Below, in pieces: positions 1-8,440 of a stretch of DNA of 64,000 nucleotides (positions within the stretch are counted from its first letter, which is position 1; each line of letters begins with the position of its first letter). The stretch is from Paenibacillus xylanexedens (lineage in GTDB: Bacteria > Bacillota > Bacilli > Paenibacillales > Paenibacillaceae), in assembly GCF_007680605.1 (NCBI RefSeq), contig NZ_VEIO01000008.1:1-64000 (forward strand). Reading direction: 5' to 3'. Below the pieces are notes generated by a model. The model saw only the letters and a program-made list of their open reading frames with translations. It searched no databases and was not told the origin of the DNA. The translations under genes and the position numbers were made by a program.

Positions 1-239
1 TTTCGTCAGCGACGTTAGACGCTGTGAAACTCATCGGGGTATTGAAAAGAGCGATAAGCTCATTTTGAATCTGACGAGATTAAAAATCTCATTTGTGTTC
101 CAGTTTTCATACAGCCAGATGGCATGTACCAAAACCTTCACGTCATTCTGCAAGCAGAATGTTTACTCACTCGTTGTTCAGTTTTCAAAGATCAAACTTG
201 TTTATGTCAGCCAACTCGTGTTTCAGCGGCGACTTAAAT
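1..239 (-). other. Leader of an rRNA operon (16S gene lies beyond position 1)
   Basis: Read on the minus strand, this stretch carries the motif TGATCTTTGAAAACTGAAC (about 177-195), the boxA-type antitermination region found in Bacillales rRNA leaders, then short inverted repeats typical of rRNA processing stems. Two sigma-A promoters lie directly upstream. The 16S gene itself would start left of position 1 and is not visible. A leader of another stable-RNA operon is the main alternative. Confidence 0.72.
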
Positions 240-268
240 AATGTAACACATGCCCAAAATTAATGCAA
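240..268 (-). promoter_or_regulatory. rrn promoter P2 (proximal)
   Basis: On the minus strand the -35 box TTGCAT (263-268) and the -10 box TACATT (240-245) are exactly 17 bp apart, directly upstream of the boxA-bearing leader. Position and spacing fit the downstream promoter of a tandem rrn pair. Confidence 0.65.
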
Positions 269-359
269 GAGTTTTTTGATTATAGTTTTTATTTTACAAG
301 GCTTTGCATGTACACTTCAATTCAAAGCTAATTCCAAACTAAAATTAAAGCGTATACAT

Positions 360-389
360 ATTGTAACATATTTTCGAATATGCTTTCAA
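360..389 (-). promoter_or_regulatory. rrn promoter P1 (distal)
   Basis: On the minus strand TTGAAA (384-389) and TACAAT (360-365) are separated by 18 bp. The site lies about 120 bp upstream of P2, a tandem arrangement common for Bacillales rRNA operons. Apart from the two promoters and the hairpin at 475-501, I see nothing else in the gene-free stretch 250-548. Confidence 0.6.
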
Positions 390-470
390 ACGTTATCGCA
401 ATATTTTGTTTATTCGACATCTCCATCATTTCAAACACATCGTCTTTTTCTCGTTGTAACTGCTCAAGCG

Positions 471-506
471 AAGAGGTCAGTTCTAATTTATTGAACTGAC
501 CTTTTC
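471..506. terminator. Hairpin between safA and the rrn promoters
   Basis: A perfect 9-bp stem, GGTCAGTTC (475-483) and GAACTGACC (493-501), is followed by TTTT on the plus strand. It lies just downstream of safA, where a terminator would be expected, but the T-run on the minus-strand side is poor, so the direction is uncertain. Confidence 0.5.
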
Positions 507-548
507 ACAATAACCATCACTCTATATCATGTTCTGCTCTGATCCCTC

Positions 549-2174
549 TTAATGTTGAATCCAGGGATTACGACGTTTCCTGGCTGGTTTTTGTGGATTT
601 GTTGACGTCGTGTTTTCTCTTGTAGATTTTCCGGATACAGATACCTTTGATTTACCTTTCGCAGGTGTCTTACTTGTTCTTCGTTTTGCCGCGCCATTTT
701 TAGACGGCGTTGATTTTGGTCTCGCCTCAGTTTCCGAATCAACCTCTTCAAAAGCGGCCTGACTTAAGTTCGCATTGTCACGCCCTCCCTTTTTCCCGCT
801 ATTGGAGCCCTGGACTTCGGACGGATACATCTCTCCAAAAGCACCGAGCGGAGATGGCGGGACCATATTTTGAGCAGGATACGGATTTTGATAAGCATAC
901 TCCATCGGATGATTTGGCATAACAGATGTGGACATTTCAGGTGGCATACCATTCGGGTGACCATACATTCCCCAAGCTGGCTCCTGATAACCATACGCAG
1001 GATAAGTATATTGAGGAGCATGTGTATGCGATCCACATCCGCATGGAGGGTACGGAAGCATAGAGTACGGAGAAATAAATGGCGGTTGATTGTTCATCTG
1101 GTTCGTTGCAGTCGCAATACTCGGGAAAGGACTGTTTATTTGGGCTGCTGGCGAAATTGGAAATACATTATTCGTCATCTCAGGAGATATATTTGGCATT
1201 ACGTTATTATGATTAAAAGTCTGTTCCGCTCCCGTCCATGGGCTATTCGGCACATTCCCCATACTATAAGTACCAACATCCTGTACACCGGGAAATGGAG
1301 AGTTATTAGCCATACCTGCCGTATACATGTTGTTTTGCTGAACAGAGTATACCTCTTGTGCAGGTACAGGCACCTGCATATAAGGATGTTCCATTGGAGC
1401 ATGGAGCATTTTTTGGCCACAACCACACGGTGCCTTAACGGTAGGCGCAACATTCACAGCCGGTTCGATGTTAGGCATTACAGGCAAAGGCATCACTTCT
1501 GGTGAAAGATTAGGCATTTGAGGTTTTTTCGCTTCGGTTACAGGTTGGACTTGAACCTCCGCTTTCATCTCCTCTTTCTTGTCTGGTTTTTTCTCAGGCT
1601 TCATTTCAGGCATGACTGGTAATTGCGGTAAAGCCTCCAATTCAGGCATAACATTAGGCTTAGCCGGGGGAACAGGCGCTGGGGCTGGAACAGGGACTGG
1701 TGTTTCAACTGCCTGCGGTGGAGGAGCTGGTACAACAGGTGCCGTTTCTTCTTTTACCCCCGTATACTCTTTACCTTCAGGTGATAATTTTTCTTGCGTG
1801 CCCATATTTCCCATTTGGGTATTCGCAGCCTGATTACCTTGTGTATGCATGGAAGGAATATAGACGGTCTCTCCAACCAGAAGAGCATTTGGATTCTTCA
1901 ATTGCGGATTCGCATTGATCATGTCTTTCAACGGAACTCCCCAAGCTTGTGACAACTTCCATAACGAATCTCCTTGAACTACCTTGTGACTGTGCAGTAC
2001 GCCCTCTGGCTTTGGTGTTACCGGCTGTGCAGGAATTTTGACCTTCATACCAATATCCAACTTGTCGGGATCTGCGATCTGCGGGTTGGCTGCAATCAAT
2101 TTGTCCAGTGCAACATTGTATTTTTGGGATAGCAGATATAAGGTGTCGCCTTTTTTCACCATGTGTATTTTCAC
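549..2174 (-). CDS. safA: LysM spore coat assembly protein, SafA-like
   Basis: Likely a spore morphogenetic protein that helps assemble the inner coat at the spore surface, binding cortex peptidoglycan through LysM domains. Two LysM domains lie at about residues 3-48 and 62-107. They are followed by a long Pro/Glu/Lys-rich region, a central Asn/Pro/Met/Tyr-rich low-complexity region with two CGCG motifs, and a basic Ser/Thr/Lys-rich tail. Bacillus subtilis SafA is shorter, with a single LysM and a similar low-complexity body, and lies next to pheA, as this gene does. The start is GTG, preceded by GGAGG about 10 nt upstream. The LysM call is firm; SafA equivalence rests on architecture and gene neighbourhood. 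Confidence 0.75.
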   Translation of the reverse strand: MKIHMVKKGDTLYLLSQKYNVALDKLIAANPQIADPDKLDIGMKVKIPAQPVTPKPEGVLHSHKVVQGDSLWKLSQAWGVPLKDMINANPQLKNPNALLVGETVYIPSMHTQGNQAANTQMGNMGTQEKLSPEGKEYTGVKEETAPVVPAPPPQAVETPVPVPAPAPVPPAKPNVMPELEALPQLPVMPEMKPEKKPDKKEEMKAEVQVQPVTEAKKPQMPNLSPEVMPLPVMPNIEPAVNVAPTVKAPCGCGQKMLHAPMEHPYMQVPVPAQEVYSVQQNNMYTAGMANNSPFPGVQDVGTYSMGNVPNSPWTGAEQTFNHNNVMPNISPEMTNNVFPISPAAQINSPFPSIATATNQMNNQPPFISPYSMLPYPPCGCGSHTHAPQYTYPAYGYQEPAWGMYGHPNGMPPEMSTSVMPNHPMEYAYQNPYPAQNMVPPSPLGAFGEMYPSEVQGSNSGKKGGRDNANLSQAAFEEVDSETEARPKSTPSKNGAAKRRTSKTPAKGKSKVSVSGKSTRENTTSTNPQKPARKRRNPWIQH

Positions 2175-2372
2175 AGGGAACTAACCTCCTAGACGTCATA
2201 CTTGGGCAGTACATTCGCCCATACCGTTACTACATCCTATGCAACAACCGGGCTATTGACATCATTTGAACAAAAAAAATCCTCCCGCCTTCTAAAATCC
2301 CACATACACGAGGCATGCTACATTTTATCGGACAAGGAGAATTCCTGTTATTTATTCAATTCGACGTATTGA

Positions 2373-3254
2373 TTATTCCCACACCTTGTAGCCGTCTTTG
2401 TCAACAATCTGGCGGAAAGCTTCAAGTAATTGCAATGTAACCGGCCCCGCTACACCCGAACCAATTGTTCTGCCATCCACTTCACAAGCCGCAATAACTT
2501 CAGCAGCCGTGCCTGTGAAGAATACTTCGTCTGCAATGTACACATCATGAAGCGTGAAAGGTACTTCTTTTAACTCAATACTAAGCTCCCCGCACAGATC
2601 GATAATCGCTTGACGGGTGATGCCTTCGAGTGCTCCAAGGTAACAAGGAGGAGTATACACCACGCCATTTTTGATAATGAAAATGTTATCACTTGAACCC
2701 TCGGTTACGTAGCCTTGCGAGTTTAGCATAATAGCCTCACCTGCACCCGAAAAGTTCGATTGCAGTTTGACAAGGATGTTGTTCAGATAGTTGAGTGATT
2801 TAATCTTCGGATTCAACGCATCCGGGATGTTACGACGCTGGGATACGGAAACGGCCTTCAATCCAGTAAGATACGCTTCTTCCGGATAGATCGCTAGCTG
2901 TTCTACAATAATGATCACGGAAGCTTTAGGGCAACGCGTCGGGTCAAGACCCAGGTTCCCTGGTCCACGTGAAACGATTAGACGGATATAACCGTTACGC
3001 ATATCGTTGCGGCGCACCGTTTCAGCCATCACTTCAAGCATCTCATCGTAAGACAGCGGAATGTTCAAACTGATGGATTTTGCCGAATCATACAAGCGAT
3101 CCAAGTGAGCCTTACATCTGAAAATATTTCCGTTATAAATCCGAATCCCTTCGAAGATACCATCTCCGTACAAGAATCCATGGTCATACACCGAAACTTT
3201 TGCATTTTCCTTGGTTACATACTGACCATCCAAATAGATCCATTGTTCTGCCAT
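2373..3254 (-). CDS. ilvE: Branched-chain amino acid aminotransferase
   Basis: PLP enzyme of fold type IV that transfers the amino group between glutamate and the 2-keto acids of leucine, isoleucine and valine. The 293-residue protein has the family features: the N-terminal YLDGQYV strand, the DHGFLYGDGIFEG block, the PLP-lysine region LNPKIKSLNYLNN, and the late EVFFTGTAAEV segment. I chose the ATG at 3254 because the family N-terminus begins at MAEQWIYLDG and GGAGG lies 11 nt upstream; an upstream in-frame ATG overlaps this ribosome site. It follows pheA in the same direction across a gap of about 150 bp, probably as the end of the hom-thr-phe cluster. Confidence 0.92.
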   Translation of the reverse strand: MAEQWIYLDGQYVTKENAKVSVYDHGFLYGDGIFEGIRIYNGNIFRCKAHLDRLYDSAKSISLNIPLSYDEMLEVMAETVRRNDMRNGYIRLIVSRGPGNLGLDPTRCPKASVIIIVEQLAIYPEEAYLTGLKAVSVSQRRNIPDALNPKIKSLNYLNNILVKLQSNFSGAGEAIMLNSQGYVTEGSSDNIFIIKNGVVYTPPCYLGALEGITRQAIIDLCGELSIELKEVPFTLHDVYIADEVFFTGTAAEVIAACEVDGRTIGSGVAGPVTLQLLEAFRQIVDKDGYKVWE

Positions 3255-3402
3255 GACTAACTGCACCTCCATTAAATATGCATTTCCTATATTCCGGAAC
3301 ATAATGAACCTGTCCATTTTACAACAAGTATAACGGGAAAACTCTCTTATTTCACATAGACGCCGAATGGATTCTTTGCATTCATTATCCAACCACTACC
3401 GG

Positions 3403-4278
3403 TTATTTCCGTGAAGGGTATGTATAACATGGATAACTACCAAGAACGCGAACCTGACAATTCAAAGCCTCGATTTCGGCCATAGCCGCCGTAAGCAATA
3501 CGGAATCAGCCGATTCAATGACATCAATGTAAAAGTAGTAACTGCCTAAACGTTTCTTCGTTGGGCGAGATTCAAGACGAGTCAAGTTCAGCTTTCTCCA
3601 GGCAAAAGCCGACAACACCTGATGGAGTGCACCCGGTGCATCCTCTGGTAGTGTTACAATCAAACTTGTCTTCACATGATCCGGCTCACGCGGAATGCTG
3701 ACGGGTTCATGGCCAATTAGTACAAAACGGGTGTAGTTATTGTCATGATCCGTCACACGTTCAGCCATGATATCGAGGCCATGCTTTTGAGCCGCAAGCT
3801 TCGTACCGATTGCCACCCAGCCTTTTCCCGGATTTCTTTTTACAATTTCTACCCCTTCAGCCGTGCTGTTTACGCCTTCTAGGTCTGCATCAGGCGAATG
3901 CTGACGGATAAAATTCTGGCACTGCGGGATGGCCACCGGATGGGATAGAATCTTGGTGATTTTGCCAAAATCATATGTGCCATCGCCTGTGACAAATTCA
4001 TTCCCATGTCCGATCACATTCTGAATGGATGGGTACACCCATTCCGCTTGCATCGGAATATCGACCTCATTTACAAGCCAGTCCATATGCAGGCTAACCG
4101 AACCTTCAATTGTATTTTCCACTGGAATGACACTATACTGTACACTCCCGTTATCCACTGCACGAAAAATGTCCGAAATAAGTTTGGAATGCTTCAAATC
4201 GAGTACTTCGCCGTCGAAAAGAAAATCAATTGCTTCGTGTGAGACTGAGCCTTCTGGTAAAACTGCAATTCGTTTCAT
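3403..4278 (-). CDS. pheA: Prephenate dehydratase
   Basis: Converts prephenate to phenylpyruvate in phenylalanine synthesis. The 291-residue protein has an N-terminal dehydratase domain with the catalytic T-R-F motif at 183-185 and a C-terminal ACT domain (about 204-285) containing ESRP, the usual phenylalanine feedback site. There is no chorismate mutase domain, as is normal for the monofunctional Firmicute form. Its ATG overlaps the thrB stop by 4 bp, so translational coupling is likely. Confidence 0.94.
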   Translation of the reverse strand: MKRIAVLPEGSVSHEAIDFLFDGEVLDLKHSKLISDIFRAVDNGSVQYSVIPVENTIEGSVSLHMDWLVNEVDIPMQAEWVYPSIQNVIGHGNEFVTGDGTYDFGKITKILSHPVAIPQCQNFIRQHSPDADLEGVNSTAEGVEIVKRNPGKGWVAIGTKLAAQKHGLDIMAERVTDHDNNYTRFVLIGHEPVSIPREPDHVKTSLIVTLPEDAPGALHQVLSAFAWRKLNLTRLESRPTKKRLGSYYFYIDVIESADSVLLTAAMAEIEALNCQVRVLGSYPCYTYPSRK

Positions 4279-5243
4279 GCGTTAACTTCCCCTTTGATCC
4301 TGTCCAAAAAAGGACGTTCATCTTGATCCGGCAATATGAGGGCCCCGTCCATATCCGGGTCCAGCCACAAGGCAGTGGCCGCGATACCCTCATGCTTCAT
4401 GATATCCATTAAATATTGCTCCAGCTCATCTTTGCGGCTATCATGTCGTTCCACCAGTGTAAGCACAGTTGGCCCGGCTCCGCTTAGCGCAGCACCCAGT
4501 GCACCATGTTCAGTAGCATGTTCCAGAATCTCTGTCATGCCGGGTACCAACGAGGCGCGATACGGCTGGTGAATTCGATCGGACATTGCCTTTTGAATCA
4601 TATCCAGCCTGCCACTGGCTAATGCGGCAACAAGCAATGAAGAACGGCTCACGTTGTGAACAACATCAGGCATACCGAATTGCTGTGGAATAACATTTCG
4701 TGCTTTGGACGTAGATAACTGGAAGTCTGGTACGATAACCAAAGCCTGCAAATCCTGGTGAGGCTCGATACGAAGGTAGTCGACGCGTTGGCCATCCCAA
4801 GCCGCTGTAATGATTCCGCCATATAATGATGCACCAACATTGTCCGGATGTTTCTCCAGGGCTGTTGCCATATCCAGTAATTTATCATTAGATAATGGAC
4901 TGCCGATTAATGCATTCGCACCGACAAGCGCGCCAACAATTGCCGAAGCACTGCTTCCAAGTCCCCGAGTGAGGGGGATATCTGAATACATCGAAATTTC
5001 AAGCTCAGGTACAGAAACCCCAGCCTCGTCAAATACCATTTGCGCCACTTCATAAATCAGATTTGATTTATCGGAAGGCAAGCCCGTTAGATGGTTCCCA
5101 TACAGATGAAATGTCGTCTGAGATGCTGGTTTAATCTCAAGCCAAGCATACAAAGACAAGGCCATGCCCAGGGTATCAAACCCTGGACCCAGATTGGCTG
5201 TGCTTGCCGGAATTTTTACGGTTACTTTTTCACGCAAGCTCAT
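4275..5243 (-). CDS. thrB: Homoserine kinase
   Basis: GHMP-family kinase that phosphorylates homoserine to O-phosphohomoserine, the substrate of threonine synthase encoded just upstream. The N-terminal ASTANLGPGFD motif and the phosphate-binding loop LTRGLGSSAS (about 91-100) are clear, and a glycine-rich LSGAGPTVL motif lies near the C-terminus. It overlaps thrC and pheA by 4 bp each, so it sits tightly inside a coupled operon. Length (322) is normal for the family. Confidence 0.95.
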   Translation of the reverse strand: MSLREKVTVKIPASTANLGPGFDTLGMALSLYAWLEIKPASQTTFHLYGNHLTGLPSDKSNLIYEVAQMVFDEAGVSVPELEISMYSDIPLTRGLGSSASAIVGALVGANALIGSPLSNDKLLDMATALEKHPDNVGASLYGGIITAAWDGQRVDYLRIEPHQDLQALVIVPDFQLSTSKARNVIPQQFGMPDVVHNVSRSSLLVAALASGRLDMIQKAMSDRIHQPYRASLVPGMTEILEHATEHGALGAALSGAGPTVLTLVERHDSRKDELEQYLMDIMKHEGIAATALWLDPDMDGALILPDQDERPFLDRIKGEVNA

Positions 5244-6310
5244 ACAGACTGTTGTTCCAGTTGGGCAATAGCTGCCATAACTGCCTCTTCTGTATCTTCA
5301 ACGACCAGCGGCTCCACAGCAGCCGTCTTAATCGCTACATTCGGATCTTTCAGGCCGTTACCTGTTAACACGCATACAACCGTTTCTCCGCCTTTGAAGT
5401 AGCCTTCACGATGCAATTTGTACACACCAGCCACAGATGCAGCAGAAGCCGGTTCAGCAAACACGCCTTCACGTGCCGCAATGGTGCGGTATGCGGCCAA
5501 AATTTCGTCATCCGTAACATAGTTAATCTGACCACCGGACTCTTCGGCCGCAGCCACTGCTGTTTTCCAGCTGGCAGGGTTACCGATTCGAATCGCTGTC
5601 GCTACAGTTTCCGGCTCAAGAATAGGCTCCCCTTTTACAATAGCCATAGCACCTTCTGCCTCAAACCCGACCATACGCGGCAACGTGTTCGATTTCCCTG
5701 CCTCTTTATACTCTTTAAAGCCTTTCCAGTATGCCGAAATGTTACCCGCATTACCAACCGGAATAGCCAGAACGTCTGGTGCATCTCCCAATTGTTCAAC
5801 CAATTCAAAAGCAGCGGTCTTCTGTCCTTCAATCCGGTATGGATTCACAGAATTTACAAGTGTAATCGGGTGTTTAGCCGTAATTTCACGTACAATCTCA
5901 AGGGCACGGTCAAAGTTACCATTGATCGCGATGACTTTGGCACCATAGATCATCGCTTGAGCGAGTTTACCCAGTGCAATATTGTTATTTGGAATCAATA
6001 CGATACAATTCAACCCGCCACGTGCGGCATAGGCTGCAGCAGCCGCGGATGTATTACCAGTAGATGCACACATAATTGTACGGCTACCTTCCTCCATTGC
6101 TTTGGCAACAGCCATAACCATCCCGCGGTCCTTGAAAGAACCTGTCGGATTCAAGCCTTCATATTTGAAATATAGATTCAACCCGAGTTCCTTCGACAGA
6201 TTCTCTGCATGAATCAGTGGCGTATTTCCTTCTTGAAGTGTAAGCTGTGGCGTATTCTCATTGACAGGAAGGTGTTCTTTGTACGTTTGCAATAATCCTT
6301 GGTATCTCAT
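5240..6310 (-). CDS. thrC: Threonine synthase
   Basis: PLP-dependent enzyme that converts O-phosphohomoserine to threonine. The PLP lysine is K60 in GSFKDRG, and the phosphate-binding serine/glycine loop TGNTSAAAAAYAARGG follows. At 356 residues it is the short form typical of Bacillales. The ATG has AAAGGAG 10 nt upstream. It follows hom after about 108 bp without an obvious terminator and overlaps thrB by 4 bp. Confidence 0.94.
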   Translation of the reverse strand: MRYQGLLQTYKEHLPVNENTPQLTLQEGNTPLIHAENLSKELGLNLYFKYEGLNPTGSFKDRGMVMAVAKAMEEGSRTIMCASTGNTSAAAAAYAARGGLNCIVLIPNNNIALGKLAQAMIYGAKVIAINGNFDRALEIVREITAKHPITLVNSVNPYRIEGQKTAAFELVEQLGDAPDVLAIPVGNAGNISAYWKGFKEYKEAGKSNTLPRMVGFEAEGAMAIVKGEPILEPETVATAIRIGNPASWKTAVAAAEESGGQINYVTDDEILAAYRTIAAREGVFAEPASAASVAGVYKLHREGYFKGGETVVCVLTGNGLKDPNVAIKTAAVEPLVVEDTEEAVMAAIAQLEQQSV

Positions 6311-6418
6311 TGTAGGTAAACTCCTTTAGGTTTAATTAATCTAAAATGATTAAAAAATGATGGTTTATTTGAAAAACATGAAGTTATAATGAATCGTATT
6401 TGAAAAATAATGTAACAA

Positions 6419-7705
6419 CTAACCTTCTACGCGGTAAACACTCTTAATCCGGCGAATGACGTTAAGTGATTCAAAATGTTTGAGCACTTTGTCCATGCTT
6501 GCCTTACTTGCATTATGCGTAACGATAATGATCTCAGCGTCTGGATTGTGCTCATTCGGCTGTTGCACAACCGAAGCGAGACTGACTTCATATTCGGCAA
6601 AAATCTGCGTAATCTGCGCCAGCACCCCTGCTTTGTCGTCCACGTGCAGCAATATAAAATTTTTCGAAAAAATCTGCTCATCACTCTGCAGTCTCTTCTG
6701 TTTATACGGCACGATCGCTTTTACTCCGTTTACACCTAGCTTGAGGTTTTTCGTTACGGCAACAATGTCGGCAACTACGGAAGTAGCTGTTGGCAATTCA
6801 CCCGCCCCTGCTCCGTAAAACATCGTCTCGCCTACTGCCTCACCGTGCACATACACTGCGTTGAACACACCGTTTACTGATGCAATCGGATGGTTCTTTC
6901 TCACCATTGTTGGTTGCACACTAATCGTAATCTCATCATCGATGCGATCTGCGATGCCAAGCAGCTTCAACTCATACCCTAATCTTTTGGCATACGTTAT
7001 ATCCTCACGCGTAACAGCGGAGATCCCCTTAACGGTAACATCCTTCAATTCCACATTCGTACGGAAACCGAGGGTACCCAGGATTGCCATTTTACGGGCA
7101 GCATCGAGTCCTTCCACATCCGAAGTCGGATCTGTTTCCGCGTACCCTAGAGCTTGTGCTTCCGCTAGCACTTCTTCATAGGATGCACCTTCCTGACTCA
7201 TTTTCGTCAAAATATAGTTCGTTGTGCCGTTCACAATCCCCATAATTCGAGTGATCCGATCCGAAGAGAAACCTTCAATCAGCGTGCGGATGATCGGGAT
7301 GCCCCCAGCCACACTTGCCTCATAAAACACATCACATTGCTTTTCCTGCGCTTTAGCCAGAATCTCTGAACCATGCAATGCCATAAGATCCTTGTTCGCT
7401 GTTACGATATGTTTTCCACGTTCCAGCGCTTCAAGAATGTATTCTTTCGTCTGATCGATGCCGCCCATCACTTCAACGATGACATCAATATCCGGGTGAC
7501 GAATGACATCCCAAGGGTTCTCTGTCAGCTTCGCCCGGTCAATGGGAATAACACGATCCTTCTCCGTGTTCTTCACCGCAATCTTCTCAATGATAATCGG
7601 CGACCCTACCTGGCTGCTCAGATCCTCCTGATTCCCTTCCACGATTCGGACAACGCCCGTTCCAACCGTGCCCAGGCCCAACAATCCGACTTTTACCGGT
7701 TTCAC
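6419..7705 (-). CDS. hom: Homoserine dehydrogenase
   Basis: NAD(P)-dependent reduction of aspartate semialdehyde to homoserine, the branch point to threonine and methionine. The Rossmann motif GLGTVGTG is at about 10-17, the catalytic domain has the NGTTNYILT and GYAETDPTSDVEG signatures, and an ACT regulatory domain occupies about 350-425. The start is GTG, with a G-rich ribosome site (GGGGGTAGG) upstream. Length 428 fits the monofunctional enzyme. It begins the hom-thrC-thrB chain directly downstream of pheB. Confidence 0.95.
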   Translation of the reverse strand: MKPVKVGLLGLGTVGTGVVRIVEGNQEDLSSQVGSPIIIEKIAVKNTEKDRVIPIDRAKLTENPWDVIRHPDIDVIVEVMGGIDQTKEYILEALERGKHIVTANKDLMALHGSEILAKAQEKQCDVFYEASVAGGIPIIRTLIEGFSSDRITRIMGIVNGTTNYILTKMSQEGASYEEVLAEAQALGYAETDPTSDVEGLDAARKMAILGTLGFRTNVELKDVTVKGISAVTREDITYAKRLGYELKLLGIADRIDDEITISVQPTMVRKNHPIASVNGVFNAVYVHGEAVGETMFYGAGAGELPTATSVVADIVAVTKNLKLGVNGVKAIVPYKQKRLQSDEQIFSKNFILLHVDDKAGVLAQITQIFAEYEVSLASVVQQPNEHNPDAEIIIVTHNASKASMDKVLKHFESLNVIRRIKSVYRVEG

Positions 7706-7751
7706 TAACGACCTACCCCCTATTGTCTAATCCTATATTCTCTAAGCCCGA

Positions 7752-8189
7752 TTAACCTTGGCCTACGATCCGTGTACGCTTCACCCCAGGCATATCTTGC
7801 ATTCGATCCAGCATTTCTCCAATCTCTCCATGCAGATGCGTCGTTTCCACGGAAATGACAACATTGGCTCTGCCCTGAAGTGGAATACTCTGATTAATCG
7901 TAAGTACGTTGGCTCCATAACCTGCAAAATGTCCAAGCACACGAGAAAGAATACCAGACTGATGCTCTAGGTCAATCGAGATCGTTACGATTCGTTCACG
8001 CTCCAGCTGATTGATCAGATGGATTCCATCTTTGTACTTGTAAAAGGCACTTCGGCTTAATCCAACCTGTTCGACAGCCTCATGCACTGTTTTAACATCA
8101 CCGGAAGCAAGCAGCTCTTTCACCTGCATCGTTTTTACCACGGCTTCAGGCAAAATATCTTCCCGTACTAAGTAATAGCGTTCATTCAC
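7752..8189 (-). CDS. pheB: ACT domain protein PheB
   Basis: Small protein of 145 residues with an N-terminal helix-turn-helix-like segment (VHEAVEQVGLSRSAFYKYKD) and a C-terminal ACT domain (about 65-140), matching the PheB/UPF0735 family encoded next to obg and pheA in Bacillus. ACT domains usually bind amino acids, so a regulatory role is likely, but the exact function is not established. I chose the GTG at 8189, because AGGAGAGG lies just upstream; a TTG 18 bp further out lacks a ribosome site. It is the first gene after a strong promoter. Confidence 0.85.
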   Translation of the reverse strand: MNERYYLVREDILPEAVVKTMQVKELLASGDVKTVHEAVEQVGLSRSAFYKYKDGIHLINQLERERIVTISIDLEHQSGILSRVLGHFAGYGANVLTINQSIPLQGRANVVISVETTHLHGEIGEMLDRMQDMPGVKRTRIVGQG

Positions 8190-8232
8190 AGAACGTCCTC
8201 TCCTCAAAGACTCATGTATTCATATAGTGGAC

Positions 8233-8261
8233 ATTATATAGGATGAATCACAAAAGGGCAA
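8233..8261 (-). promoter_or_regulatory. Promoter of the pheB-hom-thrC-thrB-pheA-ilvE unit
   Basis: On the minus strand TTGCCC (8256-8261) and a perfect TATAAT (8233-8238) are 17 bp apart, 44 bp upstream of the pheB GTG. It is the only clear sigma-A promoter between the obg terminator and ilvE. Confidence 0.65.
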
Positions 8262-8337
8262 TACGTGACATGTCTATTTTTCAAAAACTGTTTCTCACAT
8301 TATACAGACTTCTCTCTCTCATGTCAGAAAACAAACA

Positions 8338-8381
8338 AAAAAAAACGCAGCCTCACGGTAACTTCCCGCTTCACTGCGTTT
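8338..8381 (-). terminator. Terminator of obg
   Basis: On the minus strand AAACGCAG and CTGCGTTT form a stem around a loop of about 23 nt, followed by an uninterrupted run of T. It lies 60 bp after the obg stop. Confidence 0.8.
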
Positions 8382-8440
8382 CTCATTTTTATTCAGCAAT
8401 CATCAGCCGATGATGTTTACAATTTTTTTGGCCTAACGGC

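Noticed and set aside
870..1505. Plus-strand open frame of 211 codons
   Set aside because: Antisense to the low-complexity region of safA, Arg/Trp-rich, no ribosome site.
5411..6175. Plus-strand open frame of 254 codons
   Set aside because: Antisense to thrC with composition typical of a shadow frame.
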